Below the pieces are notes generated by a model. The model ran no database searches. It was not told the DNA's origin and was given only the letters and a program-made list of their open reading frames with translations. DNA of 64,000 nt from DASVUC01 sp038237225. Its GTDB lineage: Bacteria; Planctomycetota; Phycisphaerae; Tepidisphaerales; Tepidisphaeraceae. Positions within the stretch are counted from its first letter, which is position 1; every line of letters begins with the position of its first letter. Shown one piece after another: positions 6,504 to 14,577 of the stretch. The translations under genes and the position numbers were made by a program. The stretch spans positions 1 to 64,000 of the forward strand of contig JBBRYX010000017.1 in assembly GCA_038237225.1 (NCBI GenBank). The letters are read 5' to 3'.

Positions 6504-7604
6504 TCAGGCGGAGGCGGAGCGCGCGGGGCGTGAGATGCTTAGGGGCTCATCCGGTTCGAGGGGTTCGACGCCCCAGGATTCTTCGAAGAGCCGGGCGACG
6601 GCCTGGGCGGGTTCGATGCTGGCCATGACCACGGGGCGCGGGGGCTTGCGGCCGGCGTACATGCGACGGCGGGCGAGGTAGAGGAGTTCTTCGCTGATCT
6701 TGCGGTGCCGGCCGAGCATGTCGGCTAATAGCGCGAGTACGCCGAGCATGAAGGCGAGGGTGATGAGGACGCCGCTGATGGGGATGAGGTTGGAGAAGGG
6801 GGTGGTCTTTGATTTATACAGATACCAGCCGGTGATGAAGGTTGCGATGAGGGATCCAGGGATGAAGAGGAGCATGGCGATCCCGCCGAAGAACTTGAGC
6901 GGCTGGATGTCGCGCATGGCGCGGAGGATGATGGGGAGGGAGTTGGTTGCGTATTTGAAGATGGAAGAAGCGATGCGGCTTTTGCCGTGCTCGCGGACGC
7001 CGCGGACCTTGAGGGGGACCTCGGCCATGCGGAGGCCTTTGCTGAACAGGTCGATGAAGGTTTCCTGGGTGTAGGTGAATTTGCCAAAGAGGGTGAGGCG
7101 GTAGGCGGCTTCTCGGTTGAAGGCGCGGAATCCGCAGGAGACATCGGAGAAGCAGGTTCCGCCGCAGACCCAGTTGATGATGCGGGTGACGGCTTTGTTG
7201 CCCCAGTATTTGACGGCGGGCATGGTGGGCCGCAGGGCCGGATCGGAAAAGCGGGAGCAGGTGACGAAATCGGCTTCGCCGCGCAGAATGGGCTGGACAA
7301 GCTTGGCAATGTCGGTTGGGTCAAATTGTCCGTCGCCGTCGATGTTGACGATGATGTCGGCGCCGCGGCGCATGGCGCGTTCGAAACCGGCGCCGAAGAC
7401 TTTGCCGAGACCGGGACGGTTGTGAAGGGTGACGACGAGGGCGCCGGCATTAGCGGCCTCTTCAGCGGTAAGATCGGTGGAACCGTCGTTGACGACGATG
7501 ACTTCGATGTCGCTGATGCCGGGAATGTGCCGGGGGACGCCGTGCACGACCTGTGCGATGGTCTTTTCCTCGTTCAAAGCGGGGATCGTGACGACCAACT
7601 TCAT
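6504..7604 (-). CDS. GT2 family glycosyltransferase with membrane tail
   Basis: 366 residues. The N-terminal GT-A domain has the hallmarks of polyprenyl-phosphate sugar transferases (DPM1-like): VVTIPALNEEKTIAQVV, VVNDGSTD and the metal-binding NIDGDGQFDPTDI (about residues 90-102). Residues about 240-300 hold two membrane helices (GGIAMLLFIPGSLIATFITGW and ISGVLITLAFMLGVLALLA). The family transfers a sugar from a nucleotide donor to a polyprenyl phosphate at the inner membrane; the sugar is unknown. It is probably co-transcribed with the methyltransferase downstream. The C-terminal 60 residues are polar and low in complexity. Confidence 0.88.
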   Translation of the reverse strand: MKLVVTIPALNEEKTIAQVVHGVPRHIPGISDIEVIVVNDGSTDLTAEEAANAGALVVTLHNRPGLGKVFGAGFERAMRRGADIIVNIDGDGQFDPTDIAKLVQPILRGEADFVTCSRFSDPALRPTMPAVKYWGNKAVTRIINWVCGGTCFSDVSCGFRAFNREAAYRLTLFGKFTYTQETFIDLFSKGLRMAEVPLKVRGVREHGKSRIASSIFKYATNSLPIILRAMRDIQPLKFFGGIAMLLFIPGSLIATFITGWYLYKSKTTPFSNLIPISGVLITLAFMLGVLALLADMLGRHRKISEELLYLARRRMYAGRKPPRPVVMASIEPAQAVARLFEESWGVEPLEPDEPLSISRPARSASA

Positions 7605-7818
7605 AAATGCGCAGGCTCCCTGGATGGACGGGAAATCAAGCAGAAAAGACTATCAGGTTGATGCCCTACCCACAAGGTGACGGGCATTTGAAACTAATGT
7701 CGTGCGAGAAAGGGTTCTTGTTACAGAAACGGGTGGTGATGGGGTTTTTGTCGGATGGAAGGGGTGGGGAGGGTGAGATTATTTTCTGGGGGTTTGCGCG
7801 GTGGGCGAAGGAACCGTC

Positions 7819-7840
7819 GGGCTTCCGCCCGCGGCTAAAC
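7819..7840 (+). repeat. Dispersed repeat GGGCTTCCGCCCGCGGCTAAA, copy 1
   Basis: The same 22 bases recur at 9623-9644, and a shorter relative (CAAGCCCGGCGGCTAAAG) at about 20442. Both full copies stand in gaps next to the 7870-9525 gene. The rest of the 7605-7869 gap shows nothing recognisable. Confidence 0.7.
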
Positions 7841-7869
7841 TTCGGGTTCGAGAGGTTGTTGTGAAGTGG

Positions 7870-9525
7870 CTACAGGTTTTGTTCGACTGAGGCGCGGGAG
7901 TCCTGGGTGTCTTTGTCGCTGATGTCGCGACCGGGGCCGCCGTTGAGGCGGTCGGCGCCGGAGGCGCCGGTGAGGATGTCGTTTCCTTCGTTACCGAGGA
8001 GTTGGTCGTTGCCGGCGTTTCCGAAGAGGCGGTCGTTTCCGATGCCACCGATGAGGGTGTCGTTGTTGTTGCCACCGGTGAGGATGTCGTTGCCTCGGCC
8101 GGCGAGGATGAGGGATGCGGGGACGGCAGGAGCGAGGGTGACGGTGTCGTTGCCGGCGCCGGTGTCGATGGTGATGGACTTGATGTCGGTGAGCGAGAAC
8201 CGTTGCGTGAAGGCGCCGCGGGTGGCGAGGAGGTTGATTGAGTCGGCGGTGAGGTTGATGGCGTCGTCGGTGGATGTGCCGCGGATGGAGAGGGCGCCGC
8301 TTGCGATGGAGGCGAACTTTTGCGCATCAGTGGGCTTGGTGAGCCTGAGGGTTCGGCGAAGGTAGGAGTAGCGGGTGTGACCGGCTTTGTCCTTGATTTT
8401 CGCGTAGATGTAATAGGTTCCCGCGCCGGCTTCGACGGTGGAGCCGAAGAGGTTAATCGGCGCGATGCCGTGCTTCTTGTTGGTTCGGCTGGTGATGCGG
8501 GCGGCGGTGTTGTCGTTGTAGGGGTTCTGATCTTTGTCGAGATACAGAGCGAGGTTGCTGGTGCTATCGACGTCGTCGTAGCGCATGGAGACCTTGATCT
8601 GCTGACCGGCGGGTATGGAGAAGTCGTTGCCGATGAGTTTGAGGTCGTCGACGTTGGACCATTGGAGGCCGGCGCGTTTCAGCTTGTCGCGATCGCTGGT
8701 TCCGCCATGGGATCCGGCGATGCCGCGGGAGGGGCGGGCGCCTCCGGCGAGGCGGGAGAAATAGAATCCGGTCTTGTCGCGCGCGGGGTAGGGGGATTCG
8801 TACCAGGCGCGCTTGACTGGGGAGGCGATTGGAGTGGTGGGATCGATGGTAGCGAGGTAGTAGGCGGCGACGGAGGCGTGGGCGTCGATGTCGTGCGTGC
8901 GGTCGATGACGGTGAGCTTGGTGTTGTAGGCGCGATCCACGGCTTGGCCGTCGAAGGTGGTGTTGAGTGAGCCATCGGATCGCCAGTAGTTGTCGGCGAA
9001 GATAACGTTGTCGGTGACGAGGATGGCGGGGTCGTAGATGGGGATGGGGACGGGGTCGAGAAAAGTCAGATGGTCAACCCAGACGCCGGCGCGACCGAGA
9101 TGGGCGGCGAGGTTGGAGAAGATGGATGCGCCGCGACTTGGTCCGGCGAGCGCGATTTCCTGTTCGACGAGGGCGTGGCCGGTGGGTTTTTCGTTGAGGA
9201 GATACTTGGCGACTGGGTCGGCGATGTCGTCGGTTTGTGCGCCGGCGACATCGGACCAATCGAGCTTGATGATAATTTCGCCGCTGGCGGTGGTGTTGGG
9301 ATCGGGGGATCCGGGGTCGCGGATGAAGGACTTGACCATGATCTCGCCGGAAGGTCGGGCGAGGGTCATGACGTATTGGGAAGCGCCGCCGGCGCGCGCG
9401 GCGATGAGGTTGGCGGCGCGGGCGACGTCGCCTTTGGCGCTACCGCCCTGACCGTGGGTGATGAGGGTGACGCCGGAGAGGAGTGAGCGGCGTTCGAGGG
9501 GTTCGAGAAGTGCGGGGAAAATCAT
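7870..9525 (-). CDS. LEPR-XLL exported alpha/beta-hydrolase with RTX repeats
   Basis: 551 residues. The start at 9523-9525 is supported by GGAGG just upstream. Residues 8-18 carry the planctomycete LEPR-XLL-type motif (LEPLERRSLLSG). An alpha/beta-hydrolase-like domain follows: VTLITHGQGG early, a nucleophile elbow GPSRG at about residue 150, LTFLDPVP, and a late His in THDIDAHAS. This suggests a lipase or esterase. A beta-rich region (CARDB-like) with YYIYAKIKDKAGH lies in the middle. Residues about 470-535 are RTX calcium-binding nonapeptides (GNDILTGGNNNDTLIGG), so a calcium-dependent extracellular protein is likely. The catalytic assignment is inference. Confidence 0.75.
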   Translation of the reverse strand: MIFPALLEPLERRSLLSGVTLITHGQGGSAKGDVARAANLIAARAGGASQYVMTLARPSGEIMVKSFIRDPGSPDPNTTASGEIIIKLDWSDVAGAQTDDIADPVAKYLLNEKPTGHALVEQEIALAGPSRGASIFSNLAAHLGRAGVWVDHLTFLDPVPIPIYDPAILVTDNVIFADNYWRSDGSLNTTFDGQAVDRAYNTKLTVIDRTHDIDAHASVAAYYLATIDPTTPIASPVKRAWYESPYPARDKTGFYFSRLAGGARPSRGIAGSHGGTSDRDKLKRAGLQWSNVDDLKLIGNDFSIPAGQQIKVSMRYDDVDSTSNLALYLDKDQNPYNDNTAARITSRTNKKHGIAPINLFGSTVEAGAGTYYIYAKIKDKAGHTRYSYLRRTLRLTKPTDAQKFASIASGALSIRGTSTDDAINLTADSINLLATRGAFTQRFSLTDIKSITIDTGAGNDTVTLAPAVPASLILAGRGNDILTGGNNNDTLIGGIGNDRLFGNAGNDQLLGNEGNDILTGASGADRLNGGPGRDISDKDTQDSRASVEQNL

Positions 9526-9622
9526 TGGACCTCCGGGCGGATTATAGGGGGAGTTCCGTGAGTTGGGGCGGGAATCACCGGTGTGTTGAAGCGGACCGTC
9601 CGAAACTTGCGGATCGACCGAT

Positions 9623-9644
9623 GGGCTTCCGCCCGCGGCTAAAC
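9623..9644 (+). repeat. Dispersed repeat GGGCTTCCGCCCGCGGCTAAA, copy 2
   Basis: 22 bases identical to 7819-7840, in the 143-bp gap between the kinase gene and the LEPR-XLL hydrolase gene, so the two copies flank the hydrolase gene in the same orientation. Confidence 0.7.
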
Positions 9645-9668
9645 CTTCGGAGTTTGAACGCGTCTTTT

Positions 9669-11111
9669 TTAGATGATCAGTGATTGGGTGCTCCATGCGC
9701 CGGGGCTGGAACCGTTGAAGAGTTCGGGTTTGAGGGAGGTTTGGGTTTCGTATTGGAAGAGGATTTGTTGGATGGCGGCAGTGGCGCGGTCGGTGTCTTC
9801 GAGGAGGACGGCGACGGTGCCGCCGGAACCTCCACCGGTGATTTTGGCGCCGTAGAGGCCTTGTCGTTCGCGTTTTTTCACCAGATCAACCAGCAAGTCA
9901 CACTCGGGTGCGCCGAGCATCGCGTCGTTGGAGTAGGAGAGGTGGGAGGCGTACATGAGGTGACCGGCGCGGTCGAGGAGGGGGCCTCTTATTTTGGGGT
10001 CAGTCTCGGCGTCGGCTCGTTGTAAATAGTCTACGAAGTGTTGAACTCTTCTTGCTTCCAGGACGTGATGATCGGCGGCGTGTTGGATGGGGTACATCGT
10101 GTCCGGTTGGACTTTGGTGGCGGTCTCGATGGTGGAGCCGAATTTGAGGAGGAACTCTCCGCCTTTCATGTTTTCGGGGAGGCGCGGGCGGAAGATTTTT
10201 TTGTAGTCATCGGGGTCGAGATTGGCGAGGTAGCCGTGCATGGGATCGGCTTGGAGCTCGCGATTGGCGGCGTTGCCGATGTCGCGCATGGATTGAAGGA
10301 TGACGGCGTGGGCCATGAAGGCGGCGCAGCGTGTGCGGGTGTAGGCGGCGCCGCCGACGGAGTGTTTGACGTTGGAGTTGATGCCGATGAATCGCATGCC
10401 GCGGGGAATGGGGAGAGGAGGCTGAAGCTCGTGGGGTTGACAGATGAGGCGGAGGAGTTGGCCTTCGGTGCCGGAGCAGCTGGTGACCTGATCCATGATG
10501 CCGCAGGGTGCGCCGACGATTCGGTTTTCGACCTGTTGGCAGAGGGCGGCGACTTGGAGCGGCTCGAGGCGATTGGTGAGGTTGAAGTGGCCGATGAGGT
10601 TCATCATGGTGGCGACTTCGAGGGCGGCAGAGGAGCTGACGCCGGCGCCGAGGGGGACGGTGCTGTAGACGGCGATGTTGAGACCTTGGATGGATCGGGG
10701 GACATGCCCCGGTGAAGCGGGGCACGCCGTTAGGTTGATGAGGTTTTGTTCATGGAGGATGAAGAGGCATCCGGCGATGTAGGCAGCCCACTTGCGTCCG
10801 GGTTCGTTGAATTCCTTTCGGAGATCGTCGACGGAATTCGTCGCGAGGGCTTCAAGAGGAATGCGAAGCGTGAACGGTTGGTGATCGTCGAGAAGGTTGA
10901 AGCTGAAGACCTGGAGCTGGCGGTCGGCACGTTCTTGAATTGCGACGGCGGCGGCGCGGTCGAGGGGCATTTCGCAGACGAGTGAACCGGTGTAGTCGGC
11001 GATGCCGCCCATGACGTCGAGGCGTCCGGGTGCTCGGCTGATGCGGATGGGGCTGGAGAAATCGAAATCGGCGCTGAGCTCTTTACGGAGCCGCGCGATC
11101 AGCGTGGGCAC
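9669..11111 (-). CDS. L-arabinokinase-like GHMP sugar kinase
   Basis: 480 residues from GTG 11109-11111, which begins 5 bp after the stop of the lipoprotein gene; a TTG at 11168 would give 19 more residues and a 53-bp overlap. The substrate motif is RAPGRLDVMGGIADYTG rather than the galactokinase form APGR-N-IGEHTDY. VENRIVGAPCGIMDQ and NSNVKHSVGGAAY also follow plant L-arabinokinase (ARA1). The ATP-binding PLGAGVSSSAALEVA and the C-terminal GAKITGGGSGGTVAVL are standard GHMP motifs. The family phosphorylates a sugar at C1. Arabinose as substrate is inference from the motif. Confidence 0.8.
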   Translation of the reverse strand: MPTLIARLRKELSADFDFSSPIRISRAPGRLDVMGGIADYTGSLVCEMPLDRAAAVAIQERADRQLQVFSFNLLDDHQPFTLRIPLEALATNSVDDLRKEFNEPGRKWAAYIAGCLFILHEQNLINLTACPASPGHVPRSIQGLNIAVYSTVPLGAGVSSSAALEVATMMNLIGHFNLTNRLEPLQVAALCQQVENRIVGAPCGIMDQVTSCSGTEGQLLRLICQPHELQPPLPIPRGMRFIGINSNVKHSVGGAAYTRTRCAAFMAHAVILQSMRDIGNAANRELQADPMHGYLANLDPDDYKKIFRPRLPENMKGGEFLLKFGSTIETATKVQPDTMYPIQHAADHHVLEARRVQHFVDYLQRADAETDPKIRGPLLDRAGHLMYASHLSYSNDAMLGAPECDLLVDLVKKRERQGLYGAKITGGGSGGTVAVLLEDTDRATAAIQQILFQYETQTSLKPELFNGSSPGAWSTQSLII

Positions 11112-11115
11112 CGGC

Positions 11116-11664
11116 TCAAGGTTGATTAGCCGGTTGGGTTGCGGGGGCGATGGTGGCGGGTGCGACAATCTCCGGCTCCTTGGGCTGGGCTTCGAGAATG
11201 AGTTGGTCCATGAAACGTGTCTGCCCGGTGTTGAAGGTGGCGGTCAGGACGTAGCTTCGATCGGTGCGAAGCTGGGGAAACTCGAGTTGGAAACTATAGG
11301 TGCGGCTGGTGCGATTCCAGCGGGCATGTTGATCGTCGAGCGTGCTGAGGGTGCCGATCCAGGGGTTTTGGAGACGGTCGCCGCGGGGGTCGGCGTGATA
11401 GGCGCGGTAGGCGTAGATCTCGAAGATGACGGTTCCGGCGGCTTTGGTGGGATCGTTGAATTGATCGGTGAATTCAAGGAGAGCTTCGACGCCGTCGGGT
11501 TTGTTGTCGCCGGTCCAGTCTTTGACCTGTGTGAAAATCGGGTGGATGCGCATGGTGACGGGTGCGAACATGGCGGCTTCCGTGGCGGAGCGCGGGATGG
11601 GGGATTTGATGGATGAGCAGCCGGAGAGGATGAGCGGAAGCAGGGCGAGGGCGAGGCGGCGCAT
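11116..11664 (-). CDS. Lipoprotein of unknown function
   Basis: 182 residues from ATG 11662-11664. The signal peptide MRRLALALLPLILSGC ends in a lipobox (LSGC, Cys 16), so the product is predicted to be lipid-anchored. The mature part is beta-rich with many Tyr/Phe (TVIFEIYAYRAYHAD, TYSFQLEFPQL, YVLTATFNTGQ) and ends in an Ala/Pro/Thr-rich tail. I recognise no family. Longer upstream frames run through a palindromic repeat (11696-11977) and are not credible. It is followed after 5 bp by the GHMP kinase gene, which suggests coupled translation. Confidence 0.75.
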   Translation of the reverse strand: MRRLALALLPLILSGCSSIKSPIPRSATEAAMFAPVTMRIHPIFTQVKDWTGDNKPDGVEALLEFTDQFNDPTKAAGTVIFEIYAYRAYHADPRGDRLQNPWIGTLSTLDDQHARWNRTSRTYSFQLEFPQLRTDRSYVLTATFNTGQTRFMDQLILEAQPKEPEIVAPATIAPATQPANQP

Positions 11665-11695
11665 GATCGGCAATGTAGCGAAGGGTGTGATTGTT

Positions 11696-11977
11696 GTCAT
11701 CCTGAGAGGTTGTGACTTTTTAGTAGCATGGGCGTCTCGCCCATGTTCTTCAGAAGAACGCATGGGCGAGACGCCCATGCCACTGTTGAAAACTGTCACA
11801 AACTCTGAGGGTAATCCCGAAGGATCTAGCCGCGAGTTGTCGCAGCTAGATCCTTCGGGGGTACCCTCAGAGCTTGTGAACTTCTCCTGTAGCACGGGCA
11901 TCTTGCCCGTGTTGGCGATACAGACACGGGCAAGATGCCCGTGCTACAGTCAAATCTTCACAGACTCTCAGGATGAC
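11696..11977. repeat. Composite 282-bp palindromic element
   Basis: Terminal inverted repeats of 13 bp are perfect: GTCATCCTGAGAG at 11696-11708 and CTCTCAGGATGAC at 11965-11977. Three nested palindromes lie inside: 11723-11783 (ATGGGCGTCTCGCCCAT type, itself two mirrored hairpins), 11803-11872 (arms containing CGAAGGATCTAG) and 11889-11947 (ACGGGCATCTTGCCCGT type). The last is 57/59 identical to 30941-30999. The element contains the stop codon of the GT87 gene. Confidence 0.85.
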
Positions 11978-13276
11978 ATCTCTCAACATGAGTAAGAGCA
12001 CGATCAGCATCAGCAGGAGGAGCCAGGGCCAGAGGGAGATGATCCAGAGGTTCCAGAAGTGGGAGGTTGTGATGGTGAAGGAGAGAAGGTTGTGGCGGAC
12101 GAGGTTGACGGCCCAACCTACGGGGAGGAGGAAGACGAGAAGGATGGCGAGGATGAGTTGGGCGCGGCGGTCGCGCCAACGCGGGAGACAGAGGGCGAGG
12201 GGAATGACGAGGAGTGAGGCGTCGTAGTAACGGTGGTAGATGGGGAGGAGGGTGAGGATGGCGAGGGGGGCGAGGAAAAGGAGTTCGTCAGTCGCGTGCT
12301 TCCGGCGACGGAGTTGGAATGCGTAGACGATGGCGGCGATTCCGGTGATCGTGAATGCGAGGGCGTGAGCGATGGCGCGGTGGGTGAACATGGCGTAGAA
12401 GGGGACTTGAAGGTTGAGGAGGTGGTCGCGGTTGCGGTTGCCGGTGGTGAAGTCGTTGGGGCCGTCGTGGGTGGAAGCGCGTTGGATGTTGTGGGTCCAA
12501 TCGGAGAGCCAGGAGACGTGGCCGAGGTTGAGTCGGAGGATGGCGAGAGCAGCGATGAGCGCGAAGGTTGTGGATGCGGTCAACGCGATGCGCCAGCGGG
12601 AGGTGTAGAGGTAATAGAGGATGAACGGGGCGGCGAGTTGGAGTTTGAAGCCGGCGGCGAGAGCGAGGAGGATGCCGGCGAGGGTGTCGCGCTTGCGCGA
12701 TGCGCAGCAGGCGGCGGTGACAATCAGTGCGACGGCGGCGATGGCGGGTTGGCCGGCGGCGATGGCGGATTGGATGGGGCCGAGGAGGAGGATCCAGGAG
12801 GCGAGGATCAGGGGAGTGCTGAGTGCTGAGTGATGAGTGCTGAGTGGGGAAGGCGGCGACACAAGTGTAGCCCCTACATGGCGGTATTTGAGGCGGGTGA
12901 GGTCGACAAGGGCGAGGATGGTGATCAGGAGCGCGAAACAGTTAAAGAGATACCAGGACCAGAAGGCGAGATTTCTTGGAAGGGCGGAGAACGGGTAGAT
13001 GAGGGCCAGGGTGGTGGGAGGGACGATGGATTGGAGCCAGGAGATGTCGTGGAAATATTGTGTGCCGTCTTGTTTCCAGTTGCTGTAGAGGAGTTGCTCG
13101 TCGTAGGGATTTTGGCCGGCACCCCAGGCTCGGGACGCGGCGGAGTAAATCGCGAAATCCCATTGCCAGGCGCCGGGGCGGATACAGGTGCGCCAGGTGA
13201 AGATGCAGATGGCAATGGTGAGAAGTGGTACACCGATCCACAGCAGCCGCGGATGTTCCCGTTCCAGTGGGTGCAT
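11867..13276 (-). CDS. GT87 (DUF2029) polyprenol-linked glycosyltransferase
   Basis: 469 residues with about ten membrane helices. The N-terminal WDFAIYSAASRAW with GQNPYDEQLLY is the DUF2029/GT87 pattern for polyprenol-phosphate-dependent transferases of the GT-C fold, which act on the outer face of the inner membrane. Repeat DNA contributes protein in two places. About residues 132-152 (VGATLVSPPSPLSTHHSALSTP) come from short repeats at 12811-12877. The last 35 or so residues, after LLLMLRD, come from the composite element at 11696-11977. The native protein probably ended near residue 435. It lies 6 bp downstream of rodA, so it may belong to the elongation cluster; its substrate is unknown. 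Confidence 0.82.
   Translation of the reverse strand: MHPLEREHPRLLWIGVPLLTIAICIFTWRTCIRPGAWQWDFAIYSAASRAWGAGQNPYDEQLLYSNWKQDGTQYFHDISWLQSIVPPTTLALIYPFSALPRNLAFWSWYLFNCFALLITILALVDLTRLKYRHVGATLVSPPSPLSTHHSALSTPLILASWILLLGPIQSAIAAGQPAIAAVALIVTAACCASRKRDTLAGILLALAAGFKLQLAAPFILYYLYTSRWRIALTASTTFALIAALAILRLNLGHVSWLSDWTHNIQRASTHDGPNDFTTGNRNRDHLLNLQVPFYAMFTHRAIAHALAFTITGIAAIVYAFQLRRRKHATDELLFLAPLAILTLLPIYHRYYDASLLVIPLALCLPRWRDRRAQLILAILLVFLLPVGWAVNLVRHNLLSFTITTSHFWNLWIISLWPWLLLLMLIVLLLMLRDVILRVCEDLTVARASCPCLYRQHGQDARATGEVHKL
12811..12877. repeat. Repeat DNA inserted in frame in the GT87 gene
   Basis: Two parts lie side by side. One is a tandem of GAGTGCTGAGT-type units (about 12814-12848). The other is GGCGACACAAGTGTAGCCCC plus TAC (12855-12877), a hairpin with stem ACAC/GTGT. 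The second part matches 43752-43775 in metH. The insertion keeps the frame and falls in a loop between membrane helices. Confidence 0.75.
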
Positions 13277-13282
13277 GGTGGG

Positions 13283-14518
13283 TTAGTACTCGAACGGGGT
13301 GCGGGCTACGGTGAAGGGGCGGTTTTGTCCTATGTTCAGGAGGAGACCTACGGCGAGGAAGCTGGCGACCAGGCTGCTGCCGCCGTAGCTGACGAAGGGG
13401 AGGGTTACACCGGTGACGGGCATGAGCTTGAGACAGACCATTAAGTTCAGGAAGGCCTGGCCTCCGAGGAGCGCGACAATACCGGGTGCGACGAGTCTGC
13501 CAAAGGGTTCTTTGGTGTGGGCGGCGATTTCAATGCCGGCGGCGAAGAGGACAGCGTAGGCGCCGAGCACGGCGGCGGCGCCCAGGAAGCCGAACTGTTC
13601 GCAGATGAGAGCGAAGACCATGTCGTTGTGGGCTTCGGGGACGTGGCGGCCGACGGTGAATTCGCCCATGCCTTTGCCGGTGAATCCACCGGAGCCGATT
13701 GCGGTGAGGGCGAGCTGCTGCTGGTAGCCGCGTTCGCGGCGGGTTTCCTTGTCATCGGCGAACATGGAGTAGACGCGCTCGCGCTGATAGTGCTTGACGA
13801 ATTGCGGGAGGTGACGAATGACGGAGATGCTCGGGCAGATCGAGCAGACCTCCGCGGGGGCGCCAGCGGCAGCGGATTTCATGACGTGCTCGCCCGAGAA
13901 CCAGAGCAGCGGCGCGACGAGCAAGCCGAGGACGAGGACGGATGCGAGGTGAAATAGCTTGGCGCCCGCGATGAAGAGCATGGCGAAGAGGACGGGGATG
14001 AAAGTGAGGGCGGTTCCGAGATCCGGCTGCTTGAGAATCAGCGCAATCGGCACGAGCGCCAGTGCGAAAGGCTGGAGCAATCCGAGAACGGTTCGGTAGT
14101 TTGAGCGAAAGCGCAGGTAGCGCGCCAAGACGAGGACGAAGGCGATTTTTGTGAGCTCGGCGGGCTGAAGGCTCAGGGGGCCCATGTTGATCCAAGCGTA
14201 TGCGCCGCCGCGTTTGGGGACGCGGAAGAGGGCTTGGCTGTTTTGCGGGACGTGGGTGAACGGGATGATGGTGTAGAGAAGGAGGAGCAGGCTGAAGATG
14301 TAGAATCCCCAGGCAAATCGGCCGACCTTCTGGTAGTTCATTCCTTGCATCAGGAGCATACAGCCGGTGGCGATGCCGACGAAGATGAGTTGTTTGATAC
14401 CGTCGGCTTTTGGGTAATACCAGATGCTGCAGGAGCCGAGGAAAGACAACAGCGCGACCGCGGCCAGGATGGGCCAGTTGGCGGTGATGGCGAGTTGTTG
14501 CCAGAGGGTTTTTAACAT
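13283..14518 (-). CDS. rodA: RodA, SEDS peptidoglycan glycosyltransferase
   Basis: 411 residues with ten or so membrane helices. SEDS-family signatures are clear: WINMGPLSLQPAELTKIAFVLVLA (about 110-133), KQPDLGTAL with the catalytic Asp, ERGYQQQLALTAIGSGGFTGKGMG, HNDMVFALICEQFGFLG, and the C-terminal MPVTGVTLPFVSYGGSSL. RodA polymerises glycan strands from lipid II during cell elongation with its partner PBP2, encoded upstream at 15503-17833. A Cys-containing loop (EVCSICPS) in the large periplasmic segment is unusual for the family. The gene is in the mre cluster and is followed after 6 bp by a GT87 gene. Confidence 0.95.
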   Translation of the reverse strand: MLKTLWQQLAITANWPILAAVALLSFLGSCSIWYYPKADGIKQLIFVGIATGCMLLMQGMNYQKVGRFAWGFYIFSLLLLLYTIIPFTHVPQNSQALFRVPKRGGAYAWINMGPLSLQPAELTKIAFVLVLARYLRFRSNYRTVLGLLQPFALALVPIALILKQPDLGTALTFIPVLFAMLFIAGAKLFHLASVLVLGLLVAPLLWFSGEHVMKSAAAGAPAEVCSICPSISVIRHLPQFVKHYQRERVYSMFADDKETRRERGYQQQLALTAIGSGGFTGKGMGEFTVGRHVPEAHNDMVFALICEQFGFLGAAAVLGAYAVLFAAGIEIAAHTKEPFGRLVAPGIVALLGGQAFLNLMVCLKLMPVTGVTLPFVSYGGSSLVASFLAVGLLLNIGQNRPFTVARTPFEY

Positions 14519-14520
14519 TG

Positions 14521-14572
14521 TGCGTTGTCAGTTGTCAGTTGTCCGTTGTCCGTTGTCCGTTGTCAGTTGCTG
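14521..14572 (+). repeat. Tandem GTTGTCAGTT/GTTGTCCGTT decamers
   Basis: About five 10-bp units (TTGTCAGTTG, TTGTCCGTTG) fill the short gap between rodA and the preceding gene. The same decamers form the ends of the element inserted in mqnC (37509-37643). Confidence 0.8.
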
Positions 14573-14577
14573 GTGGT

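Noticed and set aside
11665..11901. N-terminal extension of the lipoprotein gene (to 11901)
   Set aside because: The extension is encoded by the palindromic element and would bury the lipoprotein signal peptide; ATG 11664 is preferred.
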